Positions 1 through 9,550 of a DNA stretch of 64,000 nucleotides are shown here, one piece after another. This stretch comes from Dechloromonas sp. (GTDB lineage: Bacteria > Pseudomonadota > Gammaproteobacteria > Burkholderiales > Rhodocyclaceae). Both the position numbers and the translations under genes were made by a program. Numbering within the stretch: the stretch's first letter is position 1; each line of letters starts with the position of its first letter. A model generated the notes under the pieces. That model was not told where the DNA came from and ran no database searches. It saw only the letters and a program-made list of their open reading frames with translations. The stretch lies in contig JAQUAX010000003.1 of NCBI GenBank assembly GCA_028687035.1, positions 1 through 64,000 on the forward strand. Reading direction: 5' to 3'.

Positions 1-149
1 AAGGCACGGAAATGGTCATGCCGGGTGACAACATCCAGATGACCGTCAAGCTGATCGCTCCGATCGCCATGGAAGAAGGTCTGCGCTTCGCGATCCGCGA
101 AGGCGGCCGTACCGTCGGCGCCGGCGTTGTTGCCAAGATCATCGAGTAA
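1..149 (+). CDS. tuf: Elongation factor Tu, C-terminal end (partial)
   Basis: The last 48 codons of EF-Tu, which delivers aminoacyl-tRNA to the ribosome as a GTP complex. The visible part is the C-terminal beta-barrel (domain 3), with the typical run PGDN..MTVKLI.P and the conserved ending [12 protein letters not shown]. The gene enters from the left edge of the window, so start and GTPase domain are not seen. It lies just upstream of rpsJ on the same strand, the usual proteobacterial order (rpsL-rpsG-fusA-tuf-S10 operon). Confidence 0.97.
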   Translation, partial: GTEMVMPGDNIQMTVKLIAPIAMEEGLRFAIREGGRTVGAGVVAKIIE

Positions 150-168
150 TTCGTTCTTTTGAAAATCC

Positions 169-190
169 GGGGTGGATCAGAGTCCACCCC
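169..190 (+). promoter_or_regulatory. Hairpin between tuf and rpsJ
   Basis: A perfect 8-bp stem (GGGGTGGA / TCCACCCC) with a 6-nt loop lies in the 61-nt gap between tuf and rpsJ. No U-run follows directly, so it is not a standard terminator. It could be an RNA-processing site, an attenuator or a stability element at the tuf/S10 boundary. Only the structure is seen; the role is inferred. Confidence 0.45.
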
Positions 191-210
191 ACCGTTCTTT
201 GGAAGCCAAC

Positions 211-522
211 ATGCAAAGCCAAAAAATCCGTATCCGCCTCAAGGCCTTCGACTATCGCCTGATCGATCAATCCGCCCAGGAAATCGTCGAGACCGCCAAG
301 CGTACCGGCGCCGTCGTCCGTGGTCCCGTGCCGCTGCCGACCCGCAAGCAGCGTTTTGACATCCTGCGCTCGCCGCACGTCAACAAGGCTTCCCGCGACC
401 AGCTCGAAATCCGTACCCACCTGCGCCTGATGGACATCGTGGACCCGACGGACAAGACGGTCGATGCCCTGATGAAGCTCGATCTGCCGGCTGGCGTCGA
501 CGTCGAAATCAAGTTGCAGTAA
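211..522 (+). CDS. rpsJ: 30S ribosomal protein S10
   Basis: S10 (103 aa) binds in the head of the 30S subunit and doubles as NusE in transcription antitermination. The protein opens [19 protein letters not shown] and carries the conserved GPVPLPT stretch. An upstream in-frame extension exists, but this ATG gives the normal family length. First gene of the S10 operon. Confidence 0.98.
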   Translation: MQSQKIRIRLKAFDYRLIDQSAQEIVETAKRTGAVVRGPVPLPTRKQRFDILRSPHVNKASRDQLEIRTHLRLMDIVDPTDKTVDALMKLDLPAGVDVEIKLQ

Positions 523-542
523 TCGCAGTTCGCGGATATAAT
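514..542 (+). promoter_or_regulatory. Putative internal promoter before rplC
   Basis: TTGCAG (514-519) and a perfect TATAAT (537-542) are 17 nt apart, a good sigma-70 arrangement. The -35 box overlaps the end of rpsJ. The -10 box sits inside a dyad, CGCGGA-TATAA-TCCGCG (531-547), so the RNA read through from upstream would fold a hairpin here. This may provide extra transcription of the S10 operon from rplC onward. No experimental support is available. Confidence 0.5.
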
Positions 543-631
543 CCGCGCCTTTCGGGGGTGGCCGGCGACGGTTGCCCATTTGTTGTTTTACATCGACCGG
601 CCAATCGCAGCCGGCGATGAGGAGAATAACC

Positions 632-1270
632 ATGAGTCTAGGCCTTGTCGGTCGCAAGGTCGGCATGACTCGCATCTTTGCTGAGGATGGTGCTTCCATC
701 CCGGTGACGGTGCTTGACGTGTCGAACAACCGTGTGACCCAAGTCAAAACGCCGGAGACCGATGGCTACGCAGCCATCCAGGTCACTTTCGGCCAGCGCC
801 GTGCCTCCCGTGTTTCCAAGCCCCTCGCTGGCCATCTGGCCAAGGCGGGCGTCGAAGCCGGGCACGTCCTCAAGGAATTCCGTATCGATGCCGAGCAGCT
901 GGCCAATTTCAAGGCTGGCGATCAGGTTGCGGTCACCATTTTTGCCGAAGGGCAAAAGGTTGATGTGACCGGTACCTCGATCGGTAAGGGCTTCCAGGGT
1001 GGTATCAAGCGCCACAACTTCAGCTCCAACCGTGCCTCCCACGGTAACTCGATCTCGCACAATGCGCCGGGTTCCATCGGTATGGCGCAGGATCCGGGTC
1101 GTGTTTTCCCGGGTAAGCGCATGGCCGGCCATCTGGGTGATGTTCAATCCACGATGCAGAGTCTGACCATCGTTCGCGTCGATGCAGAACGCCAGCTTCT
1201 CCTCGTGCGTGGTGCCGTTCCGGGTGCCAAGGGTGCCGACGTCGTCGTGCGTCCGGCGGTCAAGGCTTAA
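632..1270 (+). CDS. rplC: 50S ribosomal protein L3
   Basis: L3 (212 aa) is an early-assembly 23S rRNA-binding protein whose long loop approaches the peptidyl-transferase centre. It opens [16 protein letters not shown] and has the typical [13 protein letters not shown] loop, where L3 is usually glutamine-methylated. The chosen ATG follows a GAGGAGAA ribosome-binding site; an upstream in-frame start would add 20 atypical residues. The 109-nt gap before it holds a candidate promoter and hairpin. Confidence 0.98.
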   Translation: MSLGLVGRKVGMTRIFAEDGASIPVTVLDVSNNRVTQVKTPETDGYAAIQVTFGQRRASRVSKPLAGHLAKAGVEAGHVLKEFRIDAEQLANFKAGDQVAVTIFAEGQKVDVTGTSIGKGFQGGIKRHNFSSNRASHGNSISHNAPGSIGMAQDPGRVFPGKRMAGHLGDVQSTMQSLTIVRVDAERQLLLVRGAVPGAKGADVVVRPAVKA

Positions 1271-1279
1271 GGGGGCGAC

Positions 1280-1903
1280 ATGGAACTGAAGGTTATCAAC
1301 GAACAAGGTCAGGAAGCTGCCAAGCTGCAGGCTTCCGACGTGCTGTTCGGTCGCGATTTCAACGAGGCGCTGGTGCACCAGATCGTCGTCGCCTATCAGG
1401 CGAATGCGCGTTCGGCCGACAGCAAGCAGAAGGATCGCTCCGAGGTCCGTCACACCACCACCAAGCCGTGGCGTCAGAAGGGCACCGGTCGTGCTCGTTC
1501 CGGCTCCAACGGCAGCCCGCTGTGGCGTGGAGGCGGTCGGATTTTCCCGAATTCGCCCGAGCAAAATTACAGCCAGAAGGTCAACAAGAAGATGTTCCGC
1601 GCCGGTATGGCTGCGATCCTCTCCGAGTTGGCCCGTCAGGATCGCCTGGTCGTTATCGACGATCTGACGGTCGACGCGCCGAAAACCAAGCTGTTTGCCC
1701 AGAAGCTGAAGGGCATGGGGCTTGAAGGCAACCTCCTGGTCATCACCGATGCGCTCAACGAGAATCTGTACCTCTCGTCGCGCAACCTGCCCAACGTTCT
1801 GGTCCTGGAAGCCCAGGAAGCCGATCCGGTCTCGCTGGTCCGCTTCAACAAGGTTCTGGTTACCAAGAGCGCCGTGGCCAAGTTCGAGGAGATGTGGGGA
1901 TGA
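1280..1903 (+). CDS. rplD: 50S ribosomal protein L4
   Basis: L4 (207 aa) binds domain I of 23S rRNA and lines the exit tunnel. In E. coli it also represses its own S10 operon. The tunnel loop [15 protein letters not shown] is clear. It follows rplC by 9 nt, and its stop codon overlaps the rplW start (ATGA), implying translational coupling. Confidence 0.98.
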   Translation: MELKVINEQGQEAAKLQASDVLFGRDFNEALVHQIVVAYQANARSADSKQKDRSEVRHTTTKPWRQKGTGRARSGSNGSPLWRGGGRIFPNSPEQNYSQKVNKKMFRAGMAAILSELARQDRLVVIDDLTVDAPKTKLFAQKLKGMGLEGNLLVITDALNENLYLSSRNLPNVLVLEAQEADPVSLVRFNKVLVTKSAVAKFEEMWG

Positions 1904-2202
1904 ATCAAGAACGTCTGATGCAGGTGCTGCTGGCGCCGCAAATCTCCGAGAAGGCAACCTACGTTGCCGACAAGAACGAGCAGGTCGTCTTCCGCGTCGC
2001 CAGCGACGCGACCAAGCCCGAGATCAAGGCGGCTGTCGAGCTGCTGTTCAAGGTTGAGGTTGAGTCCGTGCAGACCGCCAACGTGAAGGGCAAGGTCAAG
2101 CGCTTCAAGGGCGCGACCGGCCGTCGCAAGGGCTGGAAGAAGGCTTTCGTCAGCCTGAAGCCGGGCCAGGAAATCAACTTTGTTGAAGGGGGGAATGCCT
2201 AA
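1900..2202 (+). CDS. rplW: 50S ribosomal protein L23
   Basis: L23 (100 aa) sits at the tunnel exit and docks trigger factor and SRP. The ATG at 1900 was chosen because GAGGAG lies about 8 nt upstream and the start overlaps the rplD stop; an ATG six bases earlier would abut the ribosome-binding site. The conserved [12 protein letters not shown] opening and the basic [19 protein letters not shown] loop support the call. Confidence 0.97.
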   Translation: MNQERLMQVLLAPQISEKATYVADKNEQVVFRVASDATKPEIKAAVELLFKVEVESVQTANVKGKVKRFKGATGRRKGWKKAFVSLKPGQEINFVEGGNA

Positions 2203-3029
2203 TGGCTCTCGTTAAAGTCAAGCCGACTTCCCCTGGCCGCCGTGGTGTGGTTCAGGTCGTCACGCCGAACCTGCACAAGGGTAAGCCCTTTGCCGCGCTG
2301 GTCGAGTCGAAGGCCAAGAAGTCCGGTCGCAACAACAACGGCCGCGTGACCGTTCGCCATCAGGGCGGCGGCCACAAGCAGGCCTATCGTCTGGTCGATT
2401 TCAAGCGCAACAAGGACGGCATTCCGGCCAAGGTTGAGCGTCTGGAATACGATCCCAACCGTACCGCGAACATCGCGCTGGTCTGCTACGCCGACGGTGA
2501 ACGCCGTTACGTCATTGCCAACAAGGGCATGGCGGTTGGTCAGCTGATCATCAGCGGCTCCGAGGCTCCGATCAAGTCGGGCAACGCGCTGCCGATCCGC
2601 AACATTCCGGTCGGTACCACCATCTGCTGCGTCGAGATGCAGCCGGGCAAGGGGGCTCAGATTGCCCGCTCCGCCGGCGCCTCCGTTCAGCTGCTGGCTC
2701 GTGAAGGCTCCTACGCCCAGATCCGTCTGCGCTCCGGCGAAGTTCGCCGCGTTCACGTCGAGTGCCGCGCCACCGTTGGTGAAGTCGGCAACGAGGAAAA
2801 CAGCCTGCGCAAGATCGGCAAGGCCGGTGCGATGCGCTGGCGTGGCGTTCGCCCGACCGTCCGCGGTACCGCGATGAACCCGATCGACCACCCGCACGGT
2901 GGTGGTGAAGGCAAGACTGGCGAAGGTCGCGTGCCGGTCAACCCGTGGGGTCAACCGACCAAGGGTTACCGTACCCGCAGCAACAAGCGCACGAACAGCA
3001 TGATCGTTCAGCGCCGTCATAAGCGTTAA
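2202..3029 (+). CDS. rplB: 50S ribosomal protein L2
   Basis: L2 (275 aa) is needed for subunit joining and peptidyl-transferase activity. The hallmark C-terminal segment [18 protein letters not shown], including the conserved histidine, is present, followed by a basic tail. The start overlaps the rplW stop (TAATG). Confidence 0.99.
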   Translation: MALVKVKPTSPGRRGVVQVVTPNLHKGKPFAALVESKAKKSGRNNNGRVTVRHQGGGHKQAYRLVDFKRNKDGIPAKVERLEYDPNRTANIALVCYADGERRYVIANKGMAVGQLIISGSEAPIKSGNALPIRNIPVGTTICCVEMQPGKGAQIARSAGASVQLLAREGSYAQIRLRSGEVRRVHVECRATVGEVGNEENSLRKIGKAGAMRWRGVRPTVRGTAMNPIDHPHGGGEGKTGEGRVPVNPWGQPTKGYRTRSNKRTNSMIVQRRHKR

Positions 3030-3039
3030 GGGGTAGGAA

Positions 3040-3315
3040 ATGGGACGTTCTCTCAAAAAGGGCCCGTTTGTTGATGCGCACCTGGTCGACAAGGTCGAAG
3101 CCGTTCGCGCCACCAACGACAAGCGCCCGATCAAGACCTGGTCGCGTCGTTCGACGATCCTCCCCGAGTTCATCGGCCTGACGATCGCGGTCCACAATGG
3201 CAAGCAGCATATTCCGGTGTTCGTTACCGAGAATATGGTCGGTCACAAGCTCGGCGAGTTCTCGCTGACCCGGACGTTCAAGGGTCACACCGCCGGCAAG
3301 AAGGCCAAGAAGTAA
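3040..3315 (+). CDS. rpsS: 30S ribosomal protein S19
   Basis: S19 (91 aa) forms a head-domain complex with S13 and contacts A-site tRNA. It opens [12 protein letters not shown] and contains the family motif [21 protein letters not shown] in part. A Shine-Dalgarno-like GGGGTAGG precedes the ATG, 10 nt after rplB. Confidence 0.98.
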   Translation: MGRSLKKGPFVDAHLVDKVEAVRATNDKRPIKTWSRRSTILPEFIGLTIAVHNGKQHIPVFVTENMVGHKLGEFSLTRTFKGHTAGKKAKK

Positions 3316-3324
3316 GGAGCTGAC

Positions 3325-3654
3325 ATGGAAACTCGTGCAAGTCTGCGGGGCGTTCGCCTCTCTGCGCAAAAAGGCCGCCTGGTGGCGGACCTCGTGCGCG
3401 GCAAGCCGGTTGGTCAGGCTCTCAACATCCTGGCTTTCTGCCCGAAAAAGGGCGCCGGTATCGTCAAGAAGGTGCTGGAGTCGGCTATCGCCAACGCCGA
3501 GCACAATGATGGCGCCGACATCGACGAACTGACGGTGAAGACCATCTACGTCGAAAAAGGCATGGTGCTCAAGCGCTTCACCGCGCGCGCCAAGGGTCGT
3601 GGCAACCGGATCAGCAAGCCGACCTGCCATATCTATCTGACCGTTGGTAACTAA
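3325..3654 (+). CDS. rplV: 50S ribosomal protein L22
   Basis: L22 (109 aa) has a long beta-hairpin that lines the exit tunnel, where macrolide-resistance changes arise in other bacteria. The hairpin region and the C-terminal [16 protein letters not shown] are clear. It follows rpsS with GGAGCTGAC before the ATG. Confidence 0.98.
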   Translation: METRASLRGVRLSAQKGRLVADLVRGKPVGQALNILAFCPKKGAGIVKKVLESAIANAEHNDGADIDELTVKTIYVEKGMVLKRFTARAKGRGNRISKPTCHIYLTVGN

Positions 3655-3663
3655 GGAAGAGCC

Positions 3664-4446
3664 ATGGGACAGAAAATTCATCCGACTGGCTTCCGTCTGG
3701 CCGTCACCAAGAACTGGAGTTCGCGCTGGTACGCCAGCAGCAAGGACTTCCCGGGCATGCTGCAGGAAGACGTCAAGGTTCGTGAGTACCTGAAGCGCAA
3801 GCTGGCTCACGCCTCCGTCGGCCGCGTGCTGATCGAGCGTCCGGCCAAGAACGCCCGCGTCACCGTGTACTCCGCCCGTCCGGGCGTGGTCATCGGCAAG
3901 AAGGGCGAGGATATCGAACAGCTGCGTACGGACCTCCAGCGCATCATGGGCGTTCCCGTCCATGTCTCGATCGAGGAAATTCGCAAGCCGGAAATCGATG
4001 CCCAGCTGATCGCCGATTCGATCGCCCAGCAGCTCGAGAAGCGCATCATGTTCCGCCGCGCGATGAAGCGTGCGATGCAGAACGCCATGCGTCTCGGCGC
4101 CCAGGGTATCAAGGTGATGAGCGCCGGCCGTCTGAACGGTGCGGAAATCGCCCGTAGCGAATGGTATCGCGAAGGTCGTGTGCCGCTGCACACCCTGCGC
4201 GCCGACATCGACTACGCGACTTCCGAAGCCCTGACGACCTACGGCATCATCGGTATCAAGGTTTGGGTTTACAAGGGCGATCTGCTCGACCGCAACGAGC
4301 AGCCGGCTGTTGAAGAAACGCCGGCCGACGAGCGTCGTCCCCGCCGCGCTCCGGGCAAGCCGGAAGGCGACAAGCCGCGCACCCGTACGGTCAAGAAGGC
4401 CGACGGCGAGGCTCCCGCCAAGCGCGTAAGAAAGGCAGGTGCTTAA
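3664..4446 (+). CDS. rpsC: 30S ribosomal protein S3
   Basis: S3 (260 aa) lines the mRNA entry channel. It opens [18 protein letters not shown] and has a KH domain with [10 protein letters not shown]. At 260 aa it is longer than the E. coli protein (233 aa). The extra length is a C-terminal tail rich in Lys, Arg, Pro and Glu after the conserved core, as often seen in betaproteobacteria. Confidence 0.98.
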   Translation: MGQKIHPTGFRLAVTKNWSSRWYASSKDFPGMLQEDVKVREYLKRKLAHASVGRVLIERPAKNARVTVYSARPGVVIGKKGEDIEQLRTDLQRIMGVPVHVSIEEIRKPEIDAQLIADSIAQQLEKRIMFRRAMKRAMQNAMRLGAQGIKVMSAGRLNGAEIARSEWYREGRVPLHTLRADIDYATSEALTTYGIIGIKVWVYKGDLLDRNEQPAVEETPADERRPRRAPGKPEGDKPRTRTVKKADGEAPAKRVRKAGA

Positions 4447-4447
4447 C

Positions 4448-4861
4448 ATGCTGCAACCTAATCGTCGCAAGTTCCGCAAGGAACACAAGGGCCGCAACGA
4501 AGGTCTGGCGACTCGTGGCACGAAGGTTTCCTTCGGCGAGTGGGGCCTCAAGGCCATCGGCCGCGGTCGTCTGACCGCCCGCCAGATCGAAGCCGCCCGT
4601 CGCGCCATGACCCGCCACATCAAGCGGGGCGGTCGCATCTGGATCCGTATCTTCCCGGACAAGCCGATTTCCAAGAAGCCGGCCGAAGTTCGTATGGGTA
4701 ACGGTAAGGGCAATCCGGAATACTGGGTCGCCGAGATCCAGCCGGGCAAGGTCCTCTATGAGATGGATGGCGTGAACGAAGCGCTGGCCCGCGAAGCGTT
4801 CGCGCTTGCGGCTGCCAAGCTGCCGATCGCCACCACCTTCGTGACTCGTCATCTGGGGTAA
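4448..4861 (+). CDS. rplP: 50S ribosomal protein L16
   Basis: L16 (137 aa) contacts tRNA in the A and P sites. It opens [17 protein letters not shown] and carries [18 protein letters not shown]. The ATG at 4448, one base after the rpsC stop, gives the normal length; a start three codons earlier would overlap rpsC. Confidence 0.98.
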   Translation: MLQPNRRKFRKEHKGRNEGLATRGTKVSFGEWGLKAIGRGRLTARQIEAARRAMTRHIKRGGRIWIRIFPDKPISKKPAEVRMGNGKGNPEYWVAEIQPGKVLYEMDGVNEALAREAFALAAAKLPIATTFVTRHLG

Positions 4862-4863
4862 TC

Positions 4864-5058
4864 ATGAAAGCTAGTGAACTGAGAACCAAGAGCGTGGACG
4901 AGCTCAACAAGGAATTGCTGGAACTGCTGAAGGCCCAGTTCGGCCTGCGTATGCAGCTCGCTACGCAACAGCTGTCCAATACCAGCCAAATCTCCAAGGT
5001 GCGTCGCGACATCGCTCGCGTCCGCACGCTTATCCGTGAAAAGGCGGTGCAGCAATGA
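4864..5058 (+). CDS. rpmC: 50S ribosomal protein L29
   Basis: L29 (64 aa) is a two-helix protein at the tunnel exit beside L23. It opens [20 protein letters not shown], as in the family. Its start is 2 nt after rplP and its stop overlaps the rpsQ start (ATGA). Confidence 0.97.
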   Translation: MKASELRTKSVDELNKELLELLKAQFGLRMQLATQQLSNTSQISKVRRDIARVRTLIREKAVQQ

Positions 5059-5321
5059 GCGAATCCACCAGCATCAAGCGTACCCTGGTCGGTCGTGTCG
5101 TCAGCGACAAGATGGACAAGACCGTCACCGTCCTCGTCGAACGCAAGGTCAAGCACCCGATGTACGGCAAGGTCATGGTCCGCTCGAAGAAGTACCATGC
5201 ACACAACGAAGGCAACGCGGCCAAGGCCGGCGATCTCGTCGAGATCGTCGAAACCCGCCCGGTGTCCCGTACCAAGACCTGGGCTGTGACCAGCGTTCTC
5301 GAGAAGGCAATCGTCGTCTGA
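5055..5321 (+). CDS. rpsQ: 30S ribosomal protein S17
   Basis: S17 (88 aa) is a primary 16S rRNA-binding protein with an OB fold. The core [20 protein letters not shown] and KYHAHNE are typical. It is the last gene of the S10 operon and is followed by a terminator-like hairpin, matching the operon boundary known from E. coli. Confidence 0.98.
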   Translation: MSESTSIKRTLVGRVVSDKMDKTVTVLVERKVKHPMYGKVMVRSKKYHAHNEGNAAKAGDLVEIVETRPVSRTKTWAVTSVLEKAIVV

Positions 5322-5340
5322 CGAAAGTTTCTTAAAACGC

Positions 5341-5370
5341 TTGCGCAGTATCAAAAGAAGCCGGTATAAT
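5341..5370 (+). promoter_or_regulatory. Putative spc operon promoter
   Basis: TTGCGC (5341-5346) and a perfect TATAAT (5365-5370) are 18 nt apart. The -10 box is exactly the loop of the S10 terminator hairpin, so RNA starting about 7 nt downstream would begin inside the 3' arm and could not form the hairpin. The position between rpsQ and rplN corresponds to the known spc promoter of E. coli. The -35 match is weak. Confidence 0.5.
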
Positions 5371-5385
5371 CCGGCTTCTTTTTTT
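5353..5385 (+). terminator. Intrinsic terminator of the S10 operon
   Basis: A 12-bp stem AAAAGAAGCCGG / CCGGCTTCTTTT flanks the 6-nt loop TATAAT and runs into a U-tract (to 5385). It lies 31 nt after rpsQ, at the S10/spc boundary. It probably ends part of S10 transcription while the overlapping promoter restarts it. Confidence 0.8.
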
Positions 5386-5475
5386 ACGGTGCCCGTTCTG
5401 GGTGTCGTGAAGTTGTTCGACCCGTACGGGTTCCAAGACTGACCGCTTTGGCGGGTTAAGTTGGAGTTAATTTAA

Positions 5476-5844
5476 ATGATTCAGATGCAGACGACTCTGG
5501 ACGTCGCCGATAACACTGGCGCGCGTTCGGTAATGTGTATCAAGGTTCTGGGTGGGTCCAAGCGCCGTTACGCCGGCATTGGCGACATCATCAAGGTCAG
5601 CATCAAGGATGCTGCCCCGCGTGGTCGCGTCAAGAAGGGTGATGTCTACAACGCCGTGGTGGTTCGTACCGCCAAGGGTGTGCGCCGTCCCGACGGTTCC
5701 CTGGTGCGCTTTGACGGCAATGCCGCAGTTCTCCTCAACAACAAGCTCGAGCCGATCGGCACGCGCATCTTTGGCCCGGTGACCCGCGAACTGCGTACCG
5801 AGCGCTTCATGAAGATCGTGTCCCTGGCTCCGGAAGTGCTGTAA
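5476..5844 (+). CDS. rplN: 50S ribosomal protein L14
   Basis: L14 (122 aa) lies at the subunit interface and is the docking site for RsfS. It opens [20 protein letters not shown] and ends in the conserved IVSLAPEVL. It is the first gene of the spc operon and has a ~100-nt leader containing a short CCCGTACGGG dyad. Confidence 0.98.
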   Translation: MIQMQTTLDVADNTGARSVMCIKVLGGSKRRYAGIGDIIKVSIKDAAPRGRVKKGDVYNAVVVRTAKGVRRPDGSLVRFDGNAAVLLNNKLEPIGTRIFGPVTRELRTERFMKIVSLAPEVL

Positions 5845-5854
5845 GGAAGGCGTG

Positions 5855-6172
5855 ATGGAAAAGATTCGCAAGGGCGACGAAGTCGTCGTGATTACCGGCA
5901 AGGACAAGGGCAAGCGCGGTACCGTGCTGCGCCGTGTCGATGACGAGCACGTGGTGGTCGAAGGCGTCAATCGCGCCAAGAAGCACGTCAAGCCGAACCC
6001 GATCAAGGGCGTGGCGGGTGGCATCGTCGACAAGGACATGCCGATCCATATCTCCAATGTTGCGCTGTTCAATCCGGCGACCAAGAAGGCTGACCGCGTC
6101 GGCTTCAAGTCCCTGGAAGATGGCCGCAAGGTTCGCGTGTTCAAGTCGAACGGCGAACTGGTAAACGCATAA
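5855..6172 (+). CDS. rplX: 50S ribosomal protein L24
   Basis: L24 (105 aa) is an assembly initiator binding the 5' end of 23S rRNA through a KOW motif ([17 protein letters not shown]). The ATG at 5855 follows AAGGAAGG; a GTG one codon earlier is less likely. It lies 10 nt after rplN. Confidence 0.97.
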   Translation: MEKIRKGDEVVVITGKDKGKRGTVLRRVDDEHVVVEGVNRAKKHVKPNPIKGVAGGIVDKDMPIHISNVALFNPATKKADRVGFKSLEDGRKVRVFKSNGELVNA

Positions 6173-6181
6173 GGAGTCGTC

Positions 6182-6721
6182 ATGGCGCGTTTGCAACAGT
6201 TTTACAAGGACACCGTCGTCGGCGAGCTGACCAAGCAGTTCGGCTTCAAGTCGGTGATGGAAGTTCCCCGTATCACCAAGATCACCCTGAACATGGGTGT
6301 CGGTGAAGCGGTCGCCGACAAGAAGGTTCTCGAGAACGCCGTCGGTGACATGCAGAAGATCGCCGGTCAGAAGCCGGTGACCACCAAGGCTCGCAAGTCG
6401 ATCGCCGGCTTCAAGATTCGTGACGGCTACCCGATCGGCTGCATGGTGACCCTGCGCGGTCCCCGCATGTTCGAATTCCTGGATCGCCTGGTCACCATCG
6501 CGCTGCCGCGCGTTCGCGACTTCCGCGGTATTTCGGGCAAGGGTTTCGACGGCCAGGGTAACTACAACATGGGCGTCAAGGAACAGATCATTTTCCCGGA
6601 AATCGAGTACGACAAGATCGATGCGCTCCGGGGTATGAACATCAGCATCACCACGACCGCGAAGAACGACGCAGAAGCTAAGGCCCTGCTCGCCGCGTTC
6701 AAGTTCCCGTTCAAGAATTGA
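6182..6721 (+). CDS. rplE: 50S ribosomal protein L5
   Basis: L5 (179 aa) binds 5S rRNA in the central protuberance and contacts P-site tRNA. The signatures [15 protein letters not shown] and [18 protein letters not shown] are present at normal length. AAGGAGTCGTC precedes the ATG. Confidence 0.99.
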   Translation: MARLQQFYKDTVVGELTKQFGFKSVMEVPRITKITLNMGVGEAVADKKVLENAVGDMQKIAGQKPVTTKARKSIAGFKIRDGYPIGCMVTLRGPRMFEFLDRLVTIALPRVRDFRGISGKGFDGQGNYNMGVKEQIIFPEIEYDKIDALRGMNISITTTAKNDAEAKALLAAFKFPFKN

Positions 6722-6728
6722 GGCAATC

Positions 6729-7034
6729 ATGGCAAAACTTGCTCTGATCAACCGTGAAGAGAAGCGCCGCAAGCTGGTGGCCCAGTACGCCAAGAAGCGT
6801 GCCGCCCTTGATGCGATCATCAACGACGCGAGCCTGTCGGACGAGGAGCGTTATCAGGCCCGTCTGAAGCTGCAAGCCCTGCCGCGCAACGCCAGCCCGT
6901 CGCGCCTGCGCAACCGCTGCCAGCTGACCGGTCGTCCGCGTGGTGTTTTCCGTAAATTTGGTCTGTGCCGTAACAAGATCCGCGAACTTGCCTTCAATGG
7001 CAAGATCCCGGGTGTTGTCAAGGCCAGCTGGTAA
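6729..7034 (+). CDS. rpsN: 30S ribosomal protein S14 (zinc-free form)
   Basis: S14 (101 aa) is in the 30S head. The 101-residue length and the absence of a paired CxxC zinc site mark the long C-minus form usual in proteobacteria. The C-terminal [20 protein letters not shown] is clear. It follows rplE by 7 nt. Confidence 0.98.
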   Translation: MAKLALINREEKRRKLVAQYAKKRAALDAIINDASLSDEERYQARLKLQALPRNASPSRLRNRCQLTGRPRGVFRKFGLCRNKIRELAFNGKIPGVVKASW

Positions 7035-7049
7035 TCAGGAGATTCAGAT

Positions 7050-7445
7050 ATGGCAATGAGCGATCCGATCGCGGACATGCTGACCCGCATCCGCAACGCC
7101 CAGCTCGCCGAGAAGGCGTCTGTCTCCATGCCGTCGTCCAAGCTGAAGGTGGCCATCGCCGCCGTGCTGAAGGACGAAGGCTATGTTGAAGATTTCGCCG
7201 TCCGTCAAGCCGAAGGCAAGCCGACGCTGGAAATCGCCCTCAAGTACTACGCTGGCCGTCCGGTCATCGAGCGTATCGAGCGTGTTTCCAAGCCGGGCCT
7301 GCGCATTTACAAGGGCAGCGAAGACATTCCTCGCGTCATGAACGGTCTGGGCGTCGCCATCGTGTCGACCCCGAAGGGCGTCATGACCGACCGCAAGGCC
7401 CGCGCCAGCAAGGTTGGCGGCGAAGTCCTCTGTATCGTGGCATAA
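7050..7445 (+). CDS. rpsH: 30S ribosomal protein S8
   Basis: S8 (131 aa) binds helix 21 of 16S rRNA and in E. coli represses the spc operon by binding the L5 message. It opens [18 protein letters not shown] and ends with the usual [14 protein letters not shown] ribosome-binding site precedes the ATG. Confidence 0.98.
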   Translation: MAMSDPIADMLTRIRNAQLAEKASVSMPSSKLKVAIAAVLKDEGYVEDFAVRQAEGKPTLEIALKYYAGRPVIERIERVSKPGLRIYKGSEDIPRVMNGLGVAIVSTPKGVMTDRKARASKVGGEVLCIVA

Positions 7446-7454
7446 GGAGCAACT

Positions 7455-7985
7455 ATGTCCCGTATTGGTAAGAATCCTATCGTTCTGCCGGCAGGTGTGG
7501 AAATCACCCTCGGTGAGCAGATCGTCGTCAAGGGCCCGCTGGGCGTCTTGAAGACGGCGGCCCACCCCGCTGTGCAGGTCGCGGTCGACGGTCAGAACGT
7601 CGTCGTTTCCAAGGTTGCCGGCGCTGTCAATGGCTCCGCTATGTGGGGCACGATGCGCGCCAACCTGAGCAACATGGTGACCGGTGTCTCCAAGGGCTTC
7701 GAGAAGAAGCTGCAGCTGGTCGGCGTTGGTTACCGCGCCCAGGCTGCCGGCGACACGCTGAACCTGTCGCTCGGTTTCTCGCACCCGGTTGCTCACAAGA
7801 TGCCGGTCGGCATCAAGGTTGAGTGCCCGACCCAGACGGAAGTCATCGTCAAGGGCTCGGACAAGCAGCAAGTCGGGCAGGTGGCCGCCGAGATTCGCGC
7901 CTATCGCAAGCCGGAGCCCTACAAGGGCAAGGGCGTGCGTTATGCCGACGAAGTGGTGGTTATCAAGGAAACCAAGAAGAAGTAA
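7455..7985 (+). CDS. rplF: 50S ribosomal protein L6
   Basis: L6 (176 aa) lies near the factor-binding stalk base. It has the two repeated L6 folds, opens [15 protein letters not shown], and contains the C-terminal signature [26 protein letters not shown] precedes the ATG, 9 nt after rpsH. Confidence 0.98.
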   Translation: MSRIGKNPIVLPAGVEITLGEQIVVKGPLGVLKTAAHPAVQVAVDGQNVVVSKVAGAVNGSAMWGTMRANLSNMVTGVSKGFEKKLQLVGVGYRAQAAGDTLNLSLGFSHPVAHKMPVGIKVECPTQTEVIVKGSDKQQVGQVAAEIRAYRKPEPYKGKGVRYADEVVVIKETKKK

Positions 7986-7994
7986 GGGTGGCAT

Positions 7995-8351
7995 ATGTTT
8001 AACAAGAAAGAAGCGCGTCTGCGTCGTGCCCGCAAAACCCGGGCTAAAATCGCCGAACTCAAGGCCGTGCGTCTGTGCGTCAATCGTACGAACTGCCACA
8101 TTTACGCCCAGGTCATCTCGCCGTGCGGCGGCAAGGTGCTGGCTTCGGCTTCCACGCTGGACAAGGACGTTCGCGAGAGCGTCCAGAACGGCGGTAACAA
8201 GGCTGCTGCCACCGCTATTGGCAAGCTGATCGCCGAGCGCGCCAAGGCCGCGGGCATCGAGCAGGTGGCTTTTGATCGCTCCGGTCTGCAGTACCACGGT
8301 CGTGTTCAGGCGCTGGCTGAAGCCGCGCGTGAAGGCGGCCTGAAGTTCTAA
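7995..8351 (+). CDS. rplR: 50S ribosomal protein L18
   Basis: L18 (118 aa) binds 5S rRNA together with L5. The basic N terminus and the motif [13 protein letters not shown], followed by the C-terminal [20 protein letters not shown], identify it. It is 9 nt after rplF. Confidence 0.98.
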   Translation: MFNKKEARLRRARKTRAKIAELKAVRLCVNRTNCHIYAQVISPCGGKVLASASTLDKDVRESVQNGGNKAAATAIGKLIAERAKAAGIEQVAFDRSGLQYHGRVQALAEAAREGGLKF

Positions 8352-8378
8352 CCGCCGGCGAAAGGACGAGGTTAAGAA

Positions 8379-8906
8379 ATGGCTAAACCCGAAAGAAACA
8401 AGAAGCCGCAGCAAGCTGAAGAGCGTGATGACGGCATGCGCGAGAAGATGGTTGCGGTCAACCGCGTCACCAAGGTGGTGAAGGGCGGCCGCATTCTCGG
8501 TTTCGCAGCATTGACCGTGGTCGGCGACGGCGACGGCGGCATCGGCATGGGCAAGGGCAAGTCCCGCGAAGTCCCGGTCGCTGCGCAGAAGGCAATGGAA
8601 GAGGCCCGTCGCAAGATGGCCAAGGTCAGCCTGAAGAACGGTACCGTGCATCACACCGTGATGGGCCGTCATGGCGCCACCACGGTGATGATCCAGCCGG
8701 CACCGGAAGGTACCGGCATCATCGCCGGCGGTGCGATGCGCGCGGTGTTCGAGGTGGTCGGCGTTACCAACGTCGTCGCCAAGGCCCACGGCTCCACCAA
8801 TCCCTACAACATCGTGCGTGCGACGATCGACGGCCTGTCGAAGGTCAACACGCCGGCCGAGATTGCCGCCAAGCGCGGTCTGTCGGTCGAACAGATCCTG
8901 GGGTAA
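8379..8906 (+). CDS. rpsE: 30S ribosomal protein S5
   Basis: S5 (175 aa) contributes to decoding accuracy and mRNA unwinding at the entry channel; spectinomycin-resistance changes map to its N-terminal loop. The S5 signature [19 protein letters not shown] and [15 protein letters not shown] are both seen. A 27-nt gap separates it from rplR. Confidence 0.99.
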   Translation: MAKPERNKKPQQAEERDDGMREKMVAVNRVTKVVKGGRILGFAALTVVGDGDGGIGMGKGKSREVPVAAQKAMEEARRKMAKVSLKNGTVHHTVMGRHGATTVMIQPAPEGTGIIAGGAMRAVFEVVGVTNVVAKAHGSTNPYNIVRATIDGLSKVNTPAEIAAKRGLSVEQILG

Positions 8907-8909
8907 GTC

Positions 8910-9092
8910 ATGGCTGACAAAAAGATCAAAGTGACGCTCGTCAAGAGCATCATCGGCACCAAGCAGGACCACCGCGCCACCGTGCGCGGCCTGGGCCTGC
9001 GCAAGCTGAACAGTTCCGCTGAACTGCTGGATACGCCCGCTGTCCGCGGCATGATCCAGAAGGTCCAGTATCTCGTGAAGGTCGAGGGTTAA
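8910..9092 (+). CDS. rpmD: 50S ribosomal protein L30
   Basis: L30 (60 aa) is a small 23S-binding protein. The motif [20 protein letters not shown] is diagnostic. It sits between rpsE (3-nt gap) and rplO (3-nt gap), the standard order. Confidence 0.98.
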   Translation: MADKKIKVTLVKSIIGTKQDHRATVRGLGLRKLNSSAELLDTPAVRGMIQKVQYLVKVEG

Positions 9093-9095
9093 GCC

Positions 9096-9530
9096 ATGCG
9101 TCTGAATACCATCAAGCCGGGTGAAGGCTCCAAGAAGGCAGCCAAGCGCGTTGGTCGTGGCATCGGCTCGGGTCTGGGCAAGACCTGCGGTCGCGGTCAC
9201 AAGGGCCAGAAGTCCCGTTCCGGTGGCTTCCACAAGGTTGGCTTCGAGGGCGGTCAAATGCCGCTGCAGCGTCGTCTGCCGAAGCGCGGTTTCAATTCGC
9301 TGACCCGCGCCCGCAATTACGAAGTCCGCCTGACCGATCTGGATCGCCTGCCGGTCGACGAAATCGACCTGCTCGTGCTGCAGGCTGCCGGTGTTGTTCC
9401 CGCTGACGCGCTGGCCGCCAAGGTCATCCTGTCCGGCGCGATCAGCCGCAAGGTTGTCCTCAAGGGCGTTGGCGCCACCAAGGGTGCCAAGGCTGCGATC
9501 GAAGCCGCTGGCGGTTCCGTCGCCGAGTAA
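9096..9530 (+). CDS. rplO: 50S ribosomal protein L15
   Basis: L15 (144 aa) is a late-assembly protein. It opens [20 protein letters not shown] and contains the basic Gly-rich [17 protein letters not shown], the family signature. It directly precedes secY. Confidence 0.98.
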   Translation: MRLNTIKPGEGSKKAAKRVGRGIGSGLGKTCGRGHKGQKSRSGGFHKVGFEGGQMPLQRRLPKRGFNSLTRARNYEVRLTDLDRLPVDEIDLLVLQAAGVVPADALAAKVILSGAISRKVVLKGVGATKGAKAAIEAAGGSVAE

Positions 9531-9550
9531 GTTAGGGAAAGGTTAGAACG

